This document shows positions 26,520-35,357 of a stretch of DNA of 64,000 nt, in pieces. Each line of letters opens with the position of its first letter. Position 1 is the first letter of the stretch. The notes beneath the pieces were generated by a model. The model was not told the DNA's origin and searched no databases. It worked only from the letters and a program-made list of their open reading frames with translations. The translations under genes and the position numbers were made by a program. This DNA comes from Kribbia dieselivorans NBRC 106261 (lineage in GTDB: Bacteria > Actinomycetota > Actinomycetes > Actinomycetales > Dermatophilaceae), in contig NZ_BCRE01000004.1 in assembly GCF_001552435.1 (NCBI RefSeq), forward strand, positions 1 to 64,000. Direction: 5' to 3'.

Positions 26520-28163
26520 ATGACGACTGACCTGAAGACTGTTCACGACCGATACTCCGAGCAGGAGATCGCCGCGTGGTACGAGTCGGGTTACTGGACC
26601 ACCGAGAGCTTCGCGGCCCTGGCCCACCGTCAGGCTGAGGCCCACGGGGACAAGACCTCCTTCATCGACGACCGCGGGTCGCTCACCTACGCGCAGTTCG
26701 AGGAGCGCGCCCTGCGACTGGCCGTCGGGCTGCACCGTCAGGGGATTCAGCGCGGCCAGCGCGTGGTGGTCCAACTGCCGAACTGGACCGAGTTCCCGAC
26801 CATCGCGCTGGCGCTCTCGCGGATCGGGGCGGTACTCGTCCCCGTCATGCCGATCTACCGCAACGACGAGGTGGCCTACGTCCTCCAGCATTCCGGGGCC
26901 GTGGCCGCCATCACGTGTGGTTCCTTCCGCAACTTCGACCACGCCGCAATGTTCCGCAGCCTCCGGCAGCAGGCGCCGGCCGTGAAGAACCTGTGGGTGG
27001 CCCGCAGCGAGGGCGAGGAGGCCCTGGACGCCCTCATCGTCGAGGGTGACCTGGCGACCCTGACGAGCGAACTCCCCGAGGACAGCCGGCCCGACGACGC
27101 CTTCCTGATCGTCTACACCTCCGGCACCACCTCCCGGCCGAAGGGCTGCCTGCACACCTTCAACACCGTTCGCACCAGCGCTGCGGCCATCCACACGGCC
27201 CTCGACTACACCGCCGACGACGTCCAGTTCGGCCCTTCGCCGATCACCCACGCCACGGGTCTGGTGACCAGCGTCGTGTTGCCCATGCTGGCCGGCGCCT
27301 CCTCCTACCTCATGGAGGTGTGGGAGCCCACGGCCGGTGTCGCCGCCGTCAAGCGCCACGGGTGCACCGCGGCCGTCACCGCGGCCCCGTTCCTGCAGAT
27401 GCTCCTGGACGCCAACGACCCAGGGCAGAACGACGCCGGCACCCTCACCCGCTGGATCTGCGCCGGCTCGCCCATCCCGCCGCCGCTCGTCGAGCGGGCC
27501 GGTCGCGAGTTGCCCGGGTTGCGGGTTCTCAGCCTGTACGGTCGGTCGGAGAACTTCGTCACGACGACCTGCAGCACCGGTGACGACCCCGGTCGAGCGC
27601 TGACCTCCGACGGCCAGGCCGTCGACGGAGGTTCGGTCAAGATCGTCGGTGGCGATGGCCTCGAGGTGGCCCGTGGCGAGGAGGGCGACATCGCCTACCG
27701 CGGCCCGAGCCACATGATCGAGTACTTCCACGACGACGAGCAGACCGGTGCGCTGTTCACCCCGGAGGGCTACTCCCGCTCCGGCGACCTCGGGCGCATG
27801 GACGAGGACGGTTTCGTTCGGGTCACCGGGCGCACGAAGGACCTGATCATCCGGGGCGGCATGAACATCAGCGCTCGCGAGATCGAGGAGCACCTCATGC
27901 GCCACGACTCGGTGTCGCAGGTCGCGGCCGTCGGCATGCCGGACGACCGACTCGGCGAGAAGGTCTGCATCTACGTGGTCCCGGCTGACGGCGCGTCACC
28001 GACCCTGGCGGAACTGACCGACTTCCTGCGCAGCGACGGCATCGCGACACAGAAGCTCCCCGAGCGACTGGAGGTCGTCGACGCGTTGCCGATGACCGCC
28101 ACGGGCAAGGTGCAGAAGCATGTCCTGCGCCAGCAGATCGCCGAGAGGCTGGCAGCGGTATGA
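26520..28163 (+). CDS. Acyl-CoA ligase, cyclohexanecarboxylate-CoA ligase (AliA)-like
   Basis: 547 residues. The N-terminal block YSEQEIAAWYESGYW, the MPIYRNDEVAYVLQHSGA block and the ATP loop YTSGTTSRPKGCLH near residue 198 resemble AliA-type ligases. SLYGRSENFVTT is the adenine motif, SRSGDLGRMDEDGFVRVTGR the hinge, and TGKVQKHVLRQQ the catalytic Lys region. It would activate an alicyclic or aromatic acid. The specificity is inferred from family resemblance. It is paralogous to 37299 and coupled by ATGA to the next gene. ATG 26520 was chosen because the upstream frame runs through the operator. Confidence 0.82.
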   Translation: MTTDLKTVHDRYSEQEIAAWYESGYWTTESFAALAHRQAEAHGDKTSFIDDRGSLTYAQFEERALRLAVGLHRQGIQRGQRVVVQLPNWTEFPTIALALSRIGAVLVPVMPIYRNDEVAYVLQHSGAVAAITCGSFRNFDHAAMFRSLRQQAPAVKNLWVARSEGEEALDALIVEGDLATLTSELPEDSRPDDAFLIVYTSGTTSRPKGCLHTFNTVRTSAAAIHTALDYTADDVQFGPSPITHATGLVTSVVLPMLAGASSYLMEVWEPTAGVAAVKRHGCTAAVTAAPFLQMLLDANDPGQNDAGTLTRWICAGSPIPPPLVERAGRELPGLRVLSLYGRSENFVTTTCSTGDDPGRALTSDGQAVDGGSVKIVGGDGLEVARGEEGDIAYRGPSHMIEYFHDDEQTGALFTPEGYSRSGDLGRMDEDGFVRVTGRTKDLIIRGGMNISAREIEEHLMRHDSVSQVAAVGMPDDRLGEKVCIYVVPADGASPTLAELTDFLRSDGIATQKLPERLEVVDALPMTATGKVQKHVLRQQIAERLAAV

Positions 28164-29191
28164 CCGAGGCGGGTGCCGACTTCCACGATCCGCTGGTCCG
28201 GCGCGACGAGGCCGCCAGCCTGCCGGCGCGATTCTTCGACCGATTCATGTTCAACCTGCATCCGGTCGATGACACCCAGCCGTCGGTCATCCTCGGCTAC
28301 GGCGTGTACCCGCCCAAGGATGTCGCCGATGGGTTCGCGGTGATCTCGACCGCCACGGAGCAGCGCAATGTCCGCTTCTCCACGGAGTTGTCGGCGACGG
28401 GCGACGAGGGCTCCGGACCGCTGCGGTTCGAGTGCGTCGCCGCCAACCGGGAATGGCGCCTGCAGTTGGGCGAGAACCCCACGGGCGTCGAACTCGACGT
28501 CACCTGGACCGCCCGCACGCCGTACTGGCTGGGGTCGGTCGAGGTCGACAACGCCGACGGCCCAGCCACCTCGTTCGATCATCTCGTGCAGTCGGGTCGC
28601 TACCGGGGCACCATCACCATCGACGGGCGCCAGCAGCCCGTCGATGGCTGGTACGGCCAGCGGGACCGTTCCCGCGGGGTGCGCACGATGAGCGGCGGCC
28701 AGGGACTGCACATCTGGTTCCAGGCCCAGTTCGCCGACCGCTCCGTGGGCTTCCTGCTCGTGGAGGGCCGGCAGGGCGGGGACCGCCTGCTGCTGGAGGG
28801 CGCCGTCATGCATGAGGACGGCACCCTGGACGACGTCGTCGAGGTCCGCCACGATCTCGTCTTCGACGACGGGCTCGACCTCACCTCCGGGATCGTCGAG
28901 GTGATCACGGCCGCGGGTCGGGTCTACCGGATCGACTGCGACGGCACCGCCCGGGGCGGGTACATGTCCGGAGGCGGGTACGGGGGCCATCACGGGAAGC
29001 CGCGCGGGCGCGATCATCTCGAGTCCGACACGTACCCCCTCGACGGCACGGTCTCCCCGCGCACCGTGGACACGGCCCTGACGGACCGACTCACGGCGTT
29101 CACGTGGGGAGAGCAGCGCGGCACGGGCATCTTCGAGTTCGCCCACTCGCGGAGCAGTTCCTACCGCTACCTCCCGACTCTGGGCGACTGA
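28160..29191 (+). CDS. AttH/CrtC-like lipocalin-fold protein (DUF7064/7065 type)
   Basis: 343 residues, no signal peptide, beta-rich, with VDGWYGQRDRSRGVR (near residue 160) and LHIWFQAQFADRSVGFLLVEG, a pattern I associate with the AttH/CrtC (hydroxyneurosporene synthase-like) fold and DUF7064/7065 proteins. Some relatives hydrate isoprenoid double bonds; most are uncharacterised. It is coupled by ATGA to the AliA-like ligase, so it probably works on the same substrate or its CoA ester. The family call is from memory and the function is unknown. Confidence 0.6.
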   Translation: MTEAGADFHDPLVRRDEAASLPARFFDRFMFNLHPVDDTQPSVILGYGVYPPKDVADGFAVISTATEQRNVRFSTELSATGDEGSGPLRFECVAANREWRLQLGENPTGVELDVTWTARTPYWLGSVEVDNADGPATSFDHLVQSGRYRGTITIDGRQQPVDGWYGQRDRSRGVRTMSGGQGLHIWFQAQFADRSVGFLLVEGRQGGDRLLLEGAVMHEDGTLDDVVEVRHDLVFDDGLDLTSGIVEVITAAGRVYRIDCDGTARGGYMSGGGYGGHHGKPRGRDHLESDTYPLDGTVSPRTVDTALTDRLTAFTWGEQRGTGIFEFAHSRSSSYRYLPTLGD

Positions 29192-29202
29192 CTCGAGACT
29201 CC

Positions 29203-30009
29203 TCAGTTGATCAGCACGCCGCCGTCGACGGGCAGGCTCACGCCTGTCACGTAGGCGGCGGCGTCGCTGGCGAGGAACACGACCACGGCAGCGGCGTCCT
29301 GCGGGTCACCGATGCGCCCGATCGGGATCTTCGCGGCGATGACCTTGCGCTTGTAGTTCTCGCTGTAGTTGGCGGTCGCCTCCGAAGGGAAGACCCCGGG
29401 CAGGATCGCGTTGACCCGAATTCCCTTGGGCCCCAACTGCGCTGCCAGGTCACGCGTCAGCCCGAGCACACCGGCCTTGCTCGCGCTGTACCCGGCCGCC
29501 GGCATCTTGGCGGTGGTCAGCGCCATGACGCTCGAGACGTTGATGATCGACCCGCCCGCTCCCATGACCCGGGCAGCCTCGCGGACCATCCAGTAGGAGC
29601 CGAAGAGATTGATGTCGACCACGGACCGGAAGTGCTCCGGCGGGTCGTCGGTGACACTGTGATACTCCCCACCGGTACCGGCGTTGTTGACGAGGATGTC
29701 CACGCGGCCCAACCGGTCCATCGCCGTGTCCACCACCCGCGCGCAGTCCTCCAGCGCGGTCACATCGGCGGTGATCGCCACCACCCGAACGCCCAACGCC
29801 TCGACGGCCCGCTTGGTCTCCTCCAGACGGTCGCTGCGGCGCGCCGTGATGACGACGTCCGCACCGCTCTGCGCCAATCCGAGGGCATGCGCGACTCCCA
29901 GGCCGGAGGAGGCTCCGGTAACGATGGCGACGCGACGCGCCAGGGAGAAGCGTTCGGGCACGGTCGCGGCGCTCTCGACGGCGATGTGGGCCAGTTCTGG
30001 TTCGGTCAT
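29203..30009 (-). CDS. SDR family dehydrogenase
   Basis: A 268-residue classical SDR. TGASSGLGVAHALG near residue 31 binds the nucleotide, ILVNNAGTGG is the NNAG motif, and the catalytic Ser-Tyr-Lys set is seen in NVSSVMAL and GYSASKAG. It ends VSLPVDGGVLIN. It stands between convergent and divergent neighbours with its own 124-bp upstream region, where I see no FadR-like site. It might oxidise a secondary alcohol or hydroxyacyl-CoA. Confidence 0.87.
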   Translation of the reverse strand: MTEPELAHIAVESAATVPERFSLARRVAIVTGASSGLGVAHALGLAQSGADVVITARRSDRLEETKRAVEALGVRVVAITADVTALEDCARVVDTAMDRLGRVDILVNNAGTGGEYHSVTDDPPEHFRSVVDINLFGSYWMVREAARVMGAGGSIINVSSVMALTTAKMPAAGYSASKAGVLGLTRDLAAQLGPKGIRVNAILPGVFPSEATANYSENYKRKVIAAKIPIGRIGDPQDAAAVVVFLASDAAAYVTGVSLPVDGGVLIN

Positions 30010-30133
30010 GCCATGTGTCTAACAGCGGCGGCCGCCGGGGTCACCGAGGAGACATCGACCGGGTGTGGAGATCTCCAGCCCGCGCGCTCGTCGGTCTTGC
30101 CGCCAGCGGGCCCCCTCCGGCAGGGTCGCGGCC

Positions 30134-31180
30134 ATGAATGAACCAGATCCCGAGGCCATGCGCAGCCGACTCGACGGTCTGTTCGAGACCCGCTGGCCGG
30201 GGGCTCGCACCGGTGACCTGCGACGGCTCCCCGGCGGAGTCTCGAGTCTGACCTATCTCGTGTCCGTGACGGGCCTGGCGGAGGTGAGCCACGTGGTGGT
30301 GAAGGTGGCTCCGCCCGGACTGGCGCCGGTGCGCAATCGGGACGTGCTCCGGCAGGCGCGATTGATGCGGGCGCTGGGCTCCGCGACCGACCTGCGTCTG
30401 CCGGAGGTGCTGCTGGAGGAGGACGGCGATCCACCGTTGTTCGTCATGACGCGGCTGGTGGGCGACAGCTACGAACCGCTCACCGACGTGGCCGCGGACC
30501 CACCCAGCCCCGCGGTGGTCCGGGAGCGGGCGTTCGCAGCCGCCGGGGCCCTGGCGGCGATGCAGGCCGTGTTGCCGGAGGAGCTCGGGCTGGGGGACGA
30601 GCCGGTGCTCACCCCGGCCGACGAGCTGGCGAAGTGGGCCGCCCTGTTCGACACGGTCGACGACGACATCTGTCCGACGCAGAACGGCCTGCGGGCGCGG
30701 CTGGAATCCGCGACACCCGAGTTGGGCGGGGCGGTCGTCACGCACGGGGACTTCCGGTTGGGCAACATGATCTTCGAGGGCTCCGACCTGTCGGGCGTCA
30801 TCGACTGGGAGATCTGGGGGGTCGGAGATCAGCGTCATGACGTCGCGTGGCTGGTCATGCACGCCGACCCGGTCCACCGCTTCCATGACACCCGACCGGA
30901 GGCCGACGTGGTCGCGGGCCGAGCGATGCCGTCACCGGCCGAGATGCTTGACGCCATCGTGGCGGCCACGGGCCGGGGGAGTGAACTGCTGCCGAACCTG
31001 GGCTGGTTCCTGGCCCTGAATCAGTACAAGGTGGCCTCGACGGTCGGCGTCCTGGCCAAGCGCAACCGGCGCGCGCCGCACCCACGACCGGACCTGGTCG
31101 CGGCCGCGCAGACGCTGTCGGTCGTCGTCGAACGCGGCCACGACCTGCTCGATCGTGGCATGGAGGCCTTCAGTCGCTGA
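30134..31180 (+). CDS. APH-family phosphotransferase (ACAD10/11 or LvaA kinase-like)
   Basis: 348 residues of the aminoglycoside-phosphotransferase fold. LPGGVSSLTYLV is the glycine loop, HVVVKVAPPG carries the ATP-binding Lys, VVTHGDFRLGNM near residue 220 is the catalytic loop, and VIDWEIWGVGDQRHDVAWLVM carries the metal-binding Asp. Relatives fused to or beside acyl-CoA dehydrogenases phosphorylate 4-hydroxyacyl-CoA so the hydroxyl can be eliminated. An acyl-CoA dehydrogenase lies 1.6 kb away. An antibiotic target is less likely in this setting. The stop overlaps the convergent MDR gene by 11 bp. Confidence 0.8.
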   Translation: MNEPDPEAMRSRLDGLFETRWPGARTGDLRRLPGGVSSLTYLVSVTGLAEVSHVVVKVAPPGLAPVRNRDVLRQARLMRALGSATDLRLPEVLLEEDGDPPLFVMTRLVGDSYEPLTDVAADPPSPAVVRERAFAAAGALAAMQAVLPEELGLGDEPVLTPADELAKWAALFDTVDDDICPTQNGLRARLESATPELGGAVVTHGDFRLGNMIFEGSDLSGVIDWEIWGVGDQRHDVAWLVMHADPVHRFHDTRPEADVVAGRAMPSPAEMLDAIVAATGRGSELLPNLGWFLALNQYKVASTVGVLAKRNRRAPHPRPDLVAAAQTLSVVVERGHDLLDRGMEAFSR

Positions 31181-32156
31181 CGCGTACGACGACCTTCCCG
31201 ACCGCCGACCGCTGCGACATCGAGGCCATGGCCGCGCCGGCCTCCGCCAACGACCAGACCGACCCCACCCGCGGGGCCAGCCGCCCGGCGAGCGCCAGGT
31301 CCTCGACCCCACGGGCGACCCGCGCCAGGGTGCCCGGGTACTCCGTCTCCATGTTGTCCATGGTGATGCCGGTGACGGTCAGGTTGCGATGGAGGAGCCG
31401 GTTGACCTTGACCGTCGGGATCGAACCGCCGGTGAAGCCGATCACCACGAGGCGGCCACCCTGACGCAGCGAGCGCAGGGAGTCGGTGAACCGGTCGCCA
31501 CCGACCGGGTCGAGGACGACGTGGACGCCGCGGCCGTCGGTGACCTCGCGCACCCGATCCAGCCATCCCTCCCCGGCATCCACGACGAACTCGGCTCCGC
31601 ACTCTCGGGCCACCTCGGCCTTCTCCGGTGTCGAGACGACCGCCACGGCTCGCGCACCGAACGACTTGGCGAGGTCCAGCGCCGCCGTTCCGACACCACC
31701 GGCGGCGCCGTGGACGAGGACGAACTCACCGGGCTCCACCCGCGCCCGGTCATACGCGTACCAGGCGGTGGCGTAGTTCATGTACAACGCAGCACCGTGC
31801 TCGAAGTCCATGGAGTCGGGCAGTTTGACCGTGTAGTCCGGCAGCGCGAGGCACCGCTCGGCAAGCGCCCCCTGCCACACGATGCCGCCCACCCGGTCGC
31901 CGGGCACGAATCGGGTGTCGGTCGGTGCCTCGAGCACGACGCCGGCGAACTCGCTGCCCGCGACGTAGGGAGCCGGAAGCCCGTTCTGGTACTCGCCGCG
32001 GGTCTGCAGTGGGTCGATGAAGGACAGTCCGGCGGCCCGTACATCGATGAGCATCCGTTGGCCGTTGGCCCGGGGGTGGGCGCCGACTGGTTCGGGGACG
32101 TCGGTCAGGTGGGCCGCCTGGGGCCCGGTCAGGCTCTCGACGACCACGCCCCTCAC
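31170..32156 (-). CDS. MDR oxidoreductase, NADPH:quinone reductase-like
   Basis: 328 residues, zinc-free MDR. GAAGGVGTAALDLAKSF binds NADPH, followed by DPVGGDRFTDSLRSL and SIPTVKVNRLLHRNLTVTG, nearly the same motifs as the gene at 25421, so they are paralogues. It would reduce an enone or enoyl thioester. The GTG at 32156 overlaps the MaoC stop (GTGA), so it is the second gene of a two-gene unit. Confidence 0.83.
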   Translation of the reverse strand: MRGVVVESLTGPQAAHLTDVPEPVGAHPRANGQRMLIDVRAAGLSFIDPLQTRGEYQNGLPAPYVAGSEFAGVVLEAPTDTRFVPGDRVGGIVWQGALAERCLALPDYTVKLPDSMDFEHGAALYMNYATAWYAYDRARVEPGEFVLVHGAAGGVGTAALDLAKSFGARAVAVVSTPEKAEVARECGAEFVVDAGEGWLDRVREVTDGRGVHVVLDPVGGDRFTDSLRSLRQGGRLVVIGFTGGSIPTVKVNRLLHRNLTVTGITMDNMETEYPGTLARVARGVEDLALAGRLAPRVGSVWSLAEAGAAMASMSQRSAVGKVVVRVSD

Positions 32157-32635
32157 GACGAGGCCGCCTCGGCGACGCGAGCGTTCTCGAAGTACGCCAC
32201 GACGGCGGTCGCGACGCAGACCGGGCCGGGCAGGCCCTCGGCCTCGAAGACCTGCTCGATGGTGACCCGAACGCCGCCCTCGATGTCGCGCACCTCCGCG
32301 ATCCGCGCCGACATGCGCACGCGCGCGTCGACGGGGACCGGTTGGAGGAAGCGCACCTTCTCGAAGCCGTAGTTCAGGGCCAGCGGCACACCCGTCACGG
32401 CGTACAACTCGTAGAGGAACCGCGGGCCCAGGGAGAGGGTCAGCAGGCCATGGGCAATGGTCGAATCGAGACCCGCCGCTCGGGCGGCCTGCGCGTCGAC
32501 GTGGATCGCCTCGAAGTCGTCGGTGGCCCGGGCGAAGTCGTCGATGCGTTGCTGATCGACGGTGAACCACGGGGTGGATCCGAGGTCGCGGCCGCCGGCC
32601 GCGCGGATGGCGTCAATGCCGTGAAGTTCCAACAT
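32153..32635 (-). CDS. MaoC family hydratase/dehydratase
   Basis: A 160-residue single hotdog protein. The catalytic signature is intact as DDFEAIHVDAQAARAAG, then STIAHGLLTLSL, the hydratase-2 motif with Asp and His. It would hydrate trans-2-enoyl-CoA to the (R)-3-hydroxy form or reverse this. ATG 32635 gives the usual N-terminus. It leads the unit with the MDR gene. The divergent region to 32810 shows no FadR-like site. Confidence 0.86.
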   Translation of the reverse strand: MLELHGIDAIRAAGGRDLGSTPWFTVDQQRIDDFARATDDFEAIHVDAQAARAAGLDSTIAHGLLTLSLGPRFLYELYAVTGVPLALNYGFEKVRFLQPVPVDARVRMSARIAEVRDIEGGVRVTIEQVFEAEGLPGPVCVATAVVAYFENARVAEAASS

Positions 32636-32809
32636 GCCCCGATCCTGCTCGCCTCGGCCCGCGACTGCCCGTCCGGCGACGAGGCGCGATGTGGAATCCC
32701 ACACCGCTCCCCACCATGCCCGCCCCGCGGACCGCATTCAGTCCGTACCGTCCGGCCCAGAGACCGCAGCACCGACCCACGCATATCGACCTACGCAAGG
32801 ACCATTGCC

Positions 32810-34054
32810 ATGGATTGGACCATCCCGCCGGAGATCGCGCGCTTCATCACCGACCTCGATGTCTTCATCGACCGGGAGATCACGCCCCTCGAGGCCGAGC
32901 ACCCGCACTTCTTCGACCACCGTCGGGAGTGGGCCCGCACCGACTGGGACCGTGACGGCTTCCCGAAACAGGAGTGGCTCGACCTGCTCCGGGAGATGCG
33001 CCGACGCGCCGACGCAGCCGGATTCTTCCGCTACCCGCTGCCCGCCGCGCTGGGCGGCCAGGACGGCACCAACCTCGGCATGGCCCTCATTCGCGAGCAC
33101 CTGCTGACCAAGGGCTCAGGCCTGCACTTCCCCCACGCCGACGAGGCCTCCGTCGTCGCGAACCTGCCGCTGGCCCTGGTGCTGCACGAGTACGGGACAC
33201 CCGAGCAGAAGGAGGCCTACCTCGAACGGCTCATCACCGGTGACCTCGAGATCGCCTTCGGCCTGACCGAGCCGGGACACGGCAGCGACGCGACCTTCAT
33301 CGAGACCCAGGCGAAGCCGGATGGCGACGACTGGATCATCACCGGCGCCAAGCGCTTCAACAGCCTGGTCGGCACCGCCGAGATCGATGTCGTCTTCGCC
33401 CGCACCGGTGGCGAGGACGGCAAGGCCGCGGGGATCACCGCGTTCATCGTGCCCACCGACGCGCCCGGCTTCTCGGTGCCCTTCAACCACTGGACGTTCA
33501 ACATGCCCAGCGATCACCCGGAGGTCCACCTCGACGACGTTCGGGTACCGGCCGAAGCGGTGCTCGGTGAGGTCGGGCGAGGCCTGGACCTCGCCCAGCT
33601 CTTCGTCCACGAGAACCGTATTCGGCAGGCCGCCTCGTCGCTGGGGGCGGCGCAGTACTGCATCAATGAGTCGATCGCCTACGCCCAGGAGCGCCGCGTT
33701 TTCGGCACCCTGCTGCGCGACCACCAGGGCATCCAGTGGCAGTTGGTCGAGCTGCAGACCGAAGCCGAACTGGTGCGCAACACGCTGTACCGGACCGCCG
33801 CGATGATGGACGCCGGGGGCAAGACCGCCGTCAGCGACAAGGTCGCCATGGTGAACTTCCGCAGCAACCAATTGGCGTGCCAGGCCGCCGACCGCGCGAT
33901 CCAGATCCACGGCGGGATCGGATACACGCGGGCCAAGCAGTTCGAACACATCTACCGCCACCACCGCCGGTACCGCATCACCGAGGGCACCGACGAACTG
34001 CAGAAGCGCCGGATCGCCGCGGCGATGTTCGACTTCTCCGGTGTTCGGAGCTGA
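32810..34054 (+). CDS. Acyl-CoA dehydrogenase
   Basis: A 414-residue ACAD. GLTEPGHGSDATFIETQ is the FAD/substrate signature, ITGAKRFNSLVG the beta domain, RVFGTLLRDHQGIQWQLVEL the helix that contacts FAD, and IHGGIGYTRAKQFEHIYRHHRRYRITEGTDE holds the usual C-terminal catalytic Glu (EGTDE). The N-terminal 40 residues are longer than average. AAGGA precedes the ATG. It is near the APH-family kinase and a MaoC/MDR pair, so a joint pathway is possible. Confidence 0.88.
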   Translation: MDWTIPPEIARFITDLDVFIDREITPLEAEHPHFFDHRREWARTDWDRDGFPKQEWLDLLREMRRRADAAGFFRYPLPAALGGQDGTNLGMALIREHLLTKGSGLHFPHADEASVVANLPLALVLHEYGTPEQKEAYLERLITGDLEIAFGLTEPGHGSDATFIETQAKPDGDDWIITGAKRFNSLVGTAEIDVVFARTGGEDGKAAGITAFIVPTDAPGFSVPFNHWTFNMPSDHPEVHLDDVRVPAEAVLGEVGRGLDLAQLFVHENRIRQAASSLGAAQYCINESIAYAQERRVFGTLLRDHQGIQWQLVELQTEAELVRNTLYRTAAMMDAGGKTAVSDKVAMVNFRSNQLACQAADRAIQIHGGIGYTRAKQFEHIYRHHRRYRITEGTDELQKRRIAAAMFDFSGVRS

Positions 34055-34095
34055 GTCGGGCGCAGGTGGCCGGGGGCTCCGTTAATCTGCCCGGC

Positions 34096-35283
34096 ATGGC
34101 CAGCCCGTCGAGAACCATCGTGGCCCAGCTGCGGGCCCGCGCCCAGGTGCTGCTGGCGCGGGTCGGCGAGCTCGGCGGCCGGAGCGTCGTCATCGGCCCG
34201 GACGACGACCTGGCCGACATCGACGCCAAGCTCACCGACGCCGTCGCGCGGATCCGGATCTGGCTGCAGGAGGCCGACACCGAGCGCAGCGGTGTGCTGG
34301 TGGTCGAGGCGAGTCAGTGCCTCTCCGACCTGCACACCTTGCGCTGGGACCTCCGTGGCCACCACATCGAGGAACGGCAACGCCGGTTCGCCGTGCTCGA
34401 TGCGGGCGTCCAACGGATGCGCCAGCACATCGATCCCGACGTCCTCCTCGACGGGGTGTGCCGGGCCGTGCTCGAGTGTGGCGAGTTCGACCGGGTGCTG
34501 GTCTCCCGCGTGCAAGAGGGTCGGTGGCGTCCGTGGCGGAGTCTCGCGCGGCAGGTGCGTGACAACGAGCAGGCCTTCGTCGAGTGGCTGACCACCTCCC
34601 CGGAGATTGCGCTGGATCCGAGGATTCGCGAGGGGGACATCGTCGACCGGCGCGAGACGGTCATCGTCTTCCCCGATGACGAGCGCACCCGGATGGCCGG
34701 GAGCTTCATCCGGGCCCGACCGACCACATCTGCCGCCGACCGTCCGCACGGGTCCTATGTCGCCGCTCCGCTCGCCCCGGCGGGTGAGGTCATCGGCCTG
34801 ATCCACGCCGACTTCCAGGACCAGGACGTCACCCCTCTCGACCGAGATGTCCTGGACGCCTTCGCGCGGGCCTTCGACCAGTTGTACGAGCGTGCGGTGT
34901 TGCTGTTCCAGCTCAACCGTCAGCGGGTGGAGGTCCAGGCGGCCCTGGCGGACGTCGAACGCGTGCTGGGAGAGGTCGCCAACACCGAGATCGCCCTGTC
35001 TCGGATGGGGGTCAAGGATCAGGACAGTCATCCGGAACATGCCCTGACGCTCAGCTCCAGGCAGCGGGCGACCGAGGGTTTGGCCGGCATTCTGACGCCC
35101 CGCGAACTCGAGGTGCTGCATCAGATGTCGACCGGAGCGACGAACGACCGGATCGCCACGGAGCTGTACATCGCGCCTGACACCGTGAAGTCGCACGTCA
35201 AGCACATCCTGCGCAAGCTCCGCGCGGAGAATCGTGCGGAGGCCATCGCGCAATACCTGCGGGTGACCCTGGGCAGCCTCTGA
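34096..35283 (+). CDS. GAF-type LuxR family regulator
   Basis: 395 residues. A helical N-terminus is followed by a GAF-like sensor (about 115-290; SYVAAPLAPAGEVIGLIHADF), a short coiled stretch, and a C-terminal LuxR helix-turn-helix (LTPRELEVLHQMSTGATNDR, then VKSHVKHILRKLRAENRAEA). No receiver aspartate or autoinducer domain is evident. It follows the acyl-CoA dehydrogenase gene by 41 bp and may be co-transcribed. Its signal and targets are unknown. Confidence 0.82.
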   Translation: MASPSRTIVAQLRARAQVLLARVGELGGRSVVIGPDDDLADIDAKLTDAVARIRIWLQEADTERSGVLVVEASQCLSDLHTLRWDLRGHHIEERQRRFAVLDAGVQRMRQHIDPDVLLDGVCRAVLECGEFDRVLVSRVQEGRWRPWRSLARQVRDNEQAFVEWLTTSPEIALDPRIREGDIVDRRETVIVFPDDERTRMAGSFIRARPTTSAADRPHGSYVAAPLAPAGEVIGLIHADFQDQDVTPLDRDVLDAFARAFDQLYERAVLLFQLNRQRVEVQAALADVERVLGEVANTEIALSRMGVKDQDSHPEHALTLSSRQRATEGLAGILTPRELEVLHQMSTGATNDRIATELYIAPDTVKSHVKHILRKLRAENRAEAIAQYLRVTLGSL

Positions 35284-35335
35284 GTTTCGTCACCGACGGC
35301 GGGTTGCCACCGGCGTCATCGCACGCTAGCGTCAT

Positions 35336-35346
35336 TGGTCAGACCA
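35336..35346. promoter_or_regulatory. FadR-like operator copy 4, perfect
   Basis: TTGGTCAGACCAA (35335-35347) contains the perfect core TGGTCAGACCA. It lies immediately before the AAAGGAGG ribosome site of the MDR gene and downstream of a possible promoter, TTGCCA (35304-35309), 17 bp, TAGCGT (35327-35332), so it would cover the start of transcription. Confidence 0.75.
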
Positions 35347-35357
35347 AAGGAGGATCG

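Noticed and set aside
30134-31180. Aminoglycoside resistance gene
   Set aside because: The fold matches, but placement among acyl-CoA genes and likeness to ACAD10/11-type kinases make resistance unlikely.
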